Source: Promicromonosporaceae bacterium (GTDB lineage: Bacteria; Actinomycetota; Actinomycetes; Actinomycetales; Cellulomonadaceae). From it: a stretch of DNA of 9,655 bases. A program made the position numbers and the translations under genes. The notes beneath the pieces were generated by a model, which did no database searches, was not told the origin of the DNA, and saw only the letters and a list, made by a program, of their open reading frames with translations. Of the stretch, positions 6,820 through 9,655 are shown in pieces; position 1 is the stretch's first letter; every line of letters begins with the position of its first letter. The DNA lies in assembly GCA_009780755.1 (NCBI GenBank), contig WQZL01000090.1, forward strand, positions 1 through 9,655, read 5' to 3'.

Positions 6820-9297
6820 TTAGCCGAGGATTACCTCTATGCCTACCGTAGTGCCAGGCGGGGCCGGGGGGATCGGCTCACCGACGGGGTGTTCGATGCC
6901 ATCTACCAAGATCGTACGGACGCCGGAACAGACGTGGGCCTCGTTGACGACCGCGATCTCGTAGACGGCGCCGCGCCATTCGCGGCGCATCGTAAAGCCG
7001 TCCCATTCCGCTGGGATGCACGGGTCTATGGTCAGCCCGGCCACGCCCGGCCGCACGCCCAAGATGTACTTAGTGGCCGCCGTATACATCCAGCCCGCCG
7101 TACCCGTTAGCCACGGATTCTGAGCTAGGCCATACCGCTCGTGGTCGCGACCGTAGATGAACTGCACATACGCATACGGCTCGGCCTGTCGTACCTCGAT
7201 ATTGTCGTTCTGGTTATACGGCAAAATCGCATCGTACAAGGCCATCGCCTCATCGCCGCGCCCCAGCAACGCCTCGGCAATGATCGGCCAGGCATTCGGA
7301 TGGCTGAAGATTGCCGCATTCTCCTTAATGCCCGGATACACTCTGGTCAAGAAGCCCACCGTGTCATCCACCTTAGTAAACGCCGGCCAATTCAGGTGCG
7401 AACCATATTCCGAACTTAAGAGTTCCCGCACCGAATCCATCGTCGTCAGGCCGCGCTCGCGCGAGGCAATGCCCGCAATGGTGGGCCACGCCTGATGCTC
7501 CAGGAAAATCTTGCCCTCCGCATTGGCCGCCGAACCGATAGTTACGCCATCGCGAGTAACCCCGCGCCGCCACCAGGCGCCATCCCACAGCAGCTCATTG
7601 GCCACCTGCTCAATGCGTGCCAACTCCGCCTCGTACCGGGCGACGTGTTCTAAATACCCTACCTCGACGGCCAGGTCGAGATACGTCTGCAGCGCCCAAG
7701 CATGTAAGAACGTCACCAGCGCCGACTCGCCCCCGCCCAGGTTAAGACAGTCATTCCAGTCGGCCCGCAGGCCCAAGGCCACGCCGTTTTCGCCCACCTG
7801 CGCGGCAGAAAAATCAAGCGCCCGCTCCAGATGCTCCCACACCGTGCCTCGTGCCTCCGGCTGGCCGGTTGCCGCCTCGGCAAAGGGAACCGTCAGCTCC
7901 AGGAAGCCCAGGTCACCGGTCTCCTTGACGTACTCGGCAACCGTGGCGATCAACCACAGGTGACTATCGGAACTGGTATCGGCCAGCCCATGAATCAGCG
8001 AGGCCGCATCGCCGCGCGGCACCACCGTTGGGCTGGGAATATCCGGCAACGGCGCCGCATCCGGGTCAAAATCGGCCGGGTTGAACAGGTGCAACCCATA
8101 CCCGGCTGAGGTCTGCGCTCGCAGCAGCTCGACGATGCGCTGGCGGCTCTTGACTGGATTCGAGTGAATCACAGACATGGCATCCTGGGCGGTGTCACGA
8201 TAACCCAACCCCGTGCGGCCACCCACCTCAACGAAGGACGCGAAACGCGACCAGACCACGCAGACCTCTGCCTGCAACAGCGTCCACGTGTTGAGCATCG
8301 TGTTCATGCCCTGATGCGGGGTGCGCACCGCAAGCCGAGCTTGCTTGGCCCGCCAGGAAGCCACCAGCGCGGCAAACTCCTCATCCACAGCGGCATGACT
8401 TGCGTACTTGGTGCGGATCGCCAAGCCCGCCTCCGCTCGCGAACCGTAACCCAGCACGTAGGCCAGCCGCACGGTCTCGCCCGGCCTTATCGTCACCCTA
8501 TGCGACAGCGCCCCGCAGTGGTTCTGCGTCGTGCCCTGGGAATTAGCGCAGGCTCCCGAGGTCACGCCGATGGGGTTCGACTCGTCGCGGTAGCGGCCAA
8601 TGAAGACATCACGCAGCGTATCGAAGGAATCCGGTGGTATCAGGCCATCGGCGCCCAGGCCCGCCGAGGTAAAGAAGTGGTGCGTCCACGGTTCGTAGAA
8701 GGCATCGCACTCGATCACGCCGTCCACATAGTCGGCGCCCTGGGAATACAGCGACATCTGTAGGTTCTGGTTGTCGATCTCTATGTTGTGAAAGGAGAAC
8801 TCGACGTAGCCGGTAATAGTCAACACGCGGGGGGCATCCCCAGTGTTGGTCAGGCGCACATCCCAAACCTCCACGTCATCTGCCAGCGGGACAAACACGG
8901 TCTGACGGGCCTCGATGCCCCGATACGACGCCTCGAAGCGGGTGTAGCCGGTGCCATGCGCGGCCCGCCACTTCCCAGAATCCAGCGGCTTGCCGATGGG
9001 CTGCCAGGAGATCGACCACACATCCCCATCGGCGTCATCGCGCAGGTAGACGTACTTGCCGGGACGGTCCAGCGGCACACCATTTTGGCGGAAGCGGGTG
9101 ATCCGCCCGGCCTGCGGACTCTTGTAATACGAGTAGCCACCACCGTGATGGCTGATTACCGTACACAAATCCTTAGCGCCGAGGTAGTTGGTCCACGAGA
9201 CCGGCACATCCGGCCTAGTCACCACGTACTCGCAGGTCACCTCATCAAAGTAGCCATACTCGCCGTGGTGTTTTAGATGCACGATTGGCTCGCTCAT
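6820..9297 (-). CDS. GH94 disaccharide phosphorylase, N,N'-diacetylchitobiose phosphorylase-like
   Basis: This 825-residue cytoplasmic enzyme has no signal peptide. GH94 enzymes phosphorolyse beta-linked disaccharides, with inversion, to alpha-sugar 1-phosphate plus the free sugar. The length is typical (about 790-830). Landmarks: GYFD and WTNYLG near residues 15-40, SRFASFVEVGGRTGLGYRDTAQD mid-protein, ADWNDCLNLGGGESA with the likely catalytic Asp at 516 (Asp of WND), KENAAIFSHPN with E659, and WLTGTAGW with the phosphate-binding Thr731/Gly732. From memory of the family, the EVGGRTGLGYRDT and LNLGGGESA versions and the N-terminal TRPDVPxxWTNYLG stretch are those of chitobiose phosphorylases. 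Cellobiose phosphorylases read ETGxxRGMGFRDS there. The ATG start overlaps the upstream mutase stop (ATGA) and adds about 10 residues before the usual N terminus. Family certain; chitobiose, cellobiose or another substrate is open. Confidence 0.93.
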   Translation of the reverse strand: MSEPIVHLKHHGEYGYFDEVTCEYVVTRPDVPVSWTNYLGAKDLCTVISHHGGGYSYYKSPQAGRITRFRQNGVPLDRPGKYVYLRDDADGDVWSISWQPIGKPLDSGKWRAAHGTGYTRFEASYRGIEARQTVFVPLADDVEVWDVRLTNTGDAPRVLTITGYVEFSFHNIEIDNQNLQMSLYSQGADYVDGVIECDAFYEPWTHHFFTSAGLGADGLIPPDSFDTLRDVFIGRYRDESNPIGVTSGACANSQGTTQNHCGALSHRVTIRPGETVRLAYVLGYGSRAEAGLAIRTKYASHAAVDEEFAALVASWRAKQARLAVRTPHQGMNTMLNTWTLLQAEVCVVWSRFASFVEVGGRTGLGYRDTAQDAMSVIHSNPVKSRQRIVELLRAQTSAGYGLHLFNPADFDPDAAPLPDIPSPTVVPRGDAASLIHGLADTSSDSHLWLIATVAEYVKETGDLGFLELTVPFAEAATGQPEARGTVWEHLERALDFSAAQVGENGVALGLRADWNDCLNLGGGESALVTFLHAWALQTYLDLAVEVGYLEHVARYEAELARIEQVANELLWDGAWWRRGVTRDGVTIGSAANAEGKIFLEHQAWPTIAGIASRERGLTTMDSVRELLSSEYGSHLNWPAFTKVDDTVGFLTRVYPGIKENAAIFSHPNAWPIIAEALLGRGDEAMALYDAILPYNQNDNIEVRQAEPYAYVQFIYGRDHERYGLAQNPWLTGTAGWMYTAATKYILGVRPGVAGLTIDPCIPAEWDGFTMRREWRGAVYEIAVVNEAHVCSGVRTILVDGIEHPVGEPIPPAPPGTTVGIEVILG

Positions 9298-9655
9298 GCG
9301 GTCACAAATCCTTTCAACCAGTCCAGCAGTTCCGTTGCCTGCGTAGGGGTATTGGCCTCGGCCACCATGCGCAGCAGCGGCTCAGTTCCACTGAACCGCA
9401 GCAACGCCCAGGAGCCATCCGCGCATACGATCTTGAACCCATCAAGATCGCTCGCCGAGGCGACGGGATAGGGGCCGATGTGAGTAAGCGGGGAAGCGCT
9501 CAAGCGGCGCGGCACCTCGATACGCATCTCCGGGGTGGCGGGCACATCGGCCGTTGCCATGTATAGGCGCCCGGTGATGGCCCATACATCATCGCGCAGT
9601 TGCGAGATGGTGCGGCCAGTGCGAGCCAGCATTTCGGCCACCAGGGCGCAGGCAA
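9294..9655 (-). CDS. C-terminal part of an alpha-D-phosphohexomutase (phosphoglucomutase-like; 5' end outside window)
   Basis: The frame is open to the right edge, giving 119 visible residues ending at TGA 9296-9294. They include the end of domain III and all of domain IV of the phosphohexomutase superfamily: DGFKIVCADGSW followed by RFSGTEPLLR (9398-9369), the phosphate-binding SGTEP loop, then a final helix ending in LLDWLKGFVTA. These enzymes interconvert hexose 1- and 6-phosphates through a phosphoserine that lies in the part not seen here. The usual loop reads RPSGTEP or RASGTEP; here Phe follows the Arg. The gene precedes the GH94 phosphorylase with a 4-bp overlap, so the pair is surely one operon and the mutase should process the phosphorylase product. 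Whether it prefers glucose, mannose or N-acetylglucosamine phosphate cannot be told from this part. The GTG at 9641 is internal and not a start. Confidence 0.9.
   Translation of the reverse strand, partial: ACALVAEMLARTGRTISQLRDDVWAITGRLYMATADVPATPEMRIEVPRRLSASPLTHIGPYPVASASDLDGFKIVCADGSWALLRFSGTEPLLRMVAEANTPTQATELLDWLKGFVTA
9309..9315 (-). promoter_or_regulatory. Ribosome binding site of the phosphorylase, inside the mutase gene
   Basis: On the - strand GAAAGGA lies 11 nt before the phosphorylase ATG (9297-9295). It sits within the last codons of the mutase gene, whose TGA (9296-9294) overlaps the ATG. This supports translational coupling and the chosen start. The spacing is slightly long. 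Confidence 0.6.

Noticed and set aside
8164..8763. 199-codon frame on the + strand inside the phosphorylase gene
   Set aside because: It is opposite conserved GH94 sequence and has no supporting start signal or family resemblance.
1..9655. CRISPR array, tRNA/rRNA genes, insertion sequences
   Set aside because: No regularly spaced short repeats with unique spacers, no tRNA-like cloverleaf in the two gaps, and no transposase-like protein or terminal inverted repeats were seen.

Overview
The window looks like part of an actinobacterial chromosome carrying plant-cell-wall degradation genes. The evidence is a GC-rich sequence with C/G-ending codons, an Ala-rich secretion signal, a CelR/CebR-like operator half-match, and surface-anchoring repeats of the 'GITTGW ... 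ERQAMAAFLYR' type, which I know mainly from Actinobacteria. I cannot assign a genus. The closest guess is a Micrococcales/Actinomycetales/Bifidobacteriales-type carbohydrate degrader.

Layout. (1) Positions 2-619, + strand: the 3' end of a secreted protein, made of three SLH-like repeats. (2) Positions 620-975: intergenic, with a trailer inverted repeat, a GC-rich hairpin, three phased 11-bp direct repeats, a CelR-like operator and a ribosome binding site. (3) Positions 976-6687, + strand: a 1903-residue modular endo-xylanase. Its order is signal peptide, four beta-sandwich (CBM4/9/22-like) modules, a GH10 catalytic domain, two CBM9-like modules, an Ala/Pro linker, two InlB-type repeats, a (Thr-Pro)7 linker and three SLH-like repeats. 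(4) Positions 6688-6819: a convergent intergenic gap with a second copy of the trailer inverted repeat and a perfect 16-bp terminator stem. (5) Positions 9297-6820, - strand: a GH94 disaccharide phosphorylase that resembles N,N'-diacetylchitobiose phosphorylases more than cellobiose phosphorylases. (6) Positions 9655-9294, - strand: the C-terminal part of an alpha-D-phosphohexomutase, overlapping the phosphorylase start by 4 bp (ATGA).

How the parts fit. The + strand genes make very large exported proteins that end in the same 205-residue cassette, which probably holds them on the cell surface. The - strand pair is cytoplasmic: the phosphorylase would split an imported beta-linked disaccharide into a sugar 1-phosphate and a free sugar, and the mutase would convert the 1-phosphate to the 6-phosphate for catabolism. 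The two arms meet tail to tail at a shared terminator, so they are not one transcript.

The points most worth a second look are the recombination-like 3' cassette shared by neighbouring genes, with its compensating loop swap and codon-usage break, the compound regulatory region in front of the xylanase, and the substrate of the GH94 enzyme.
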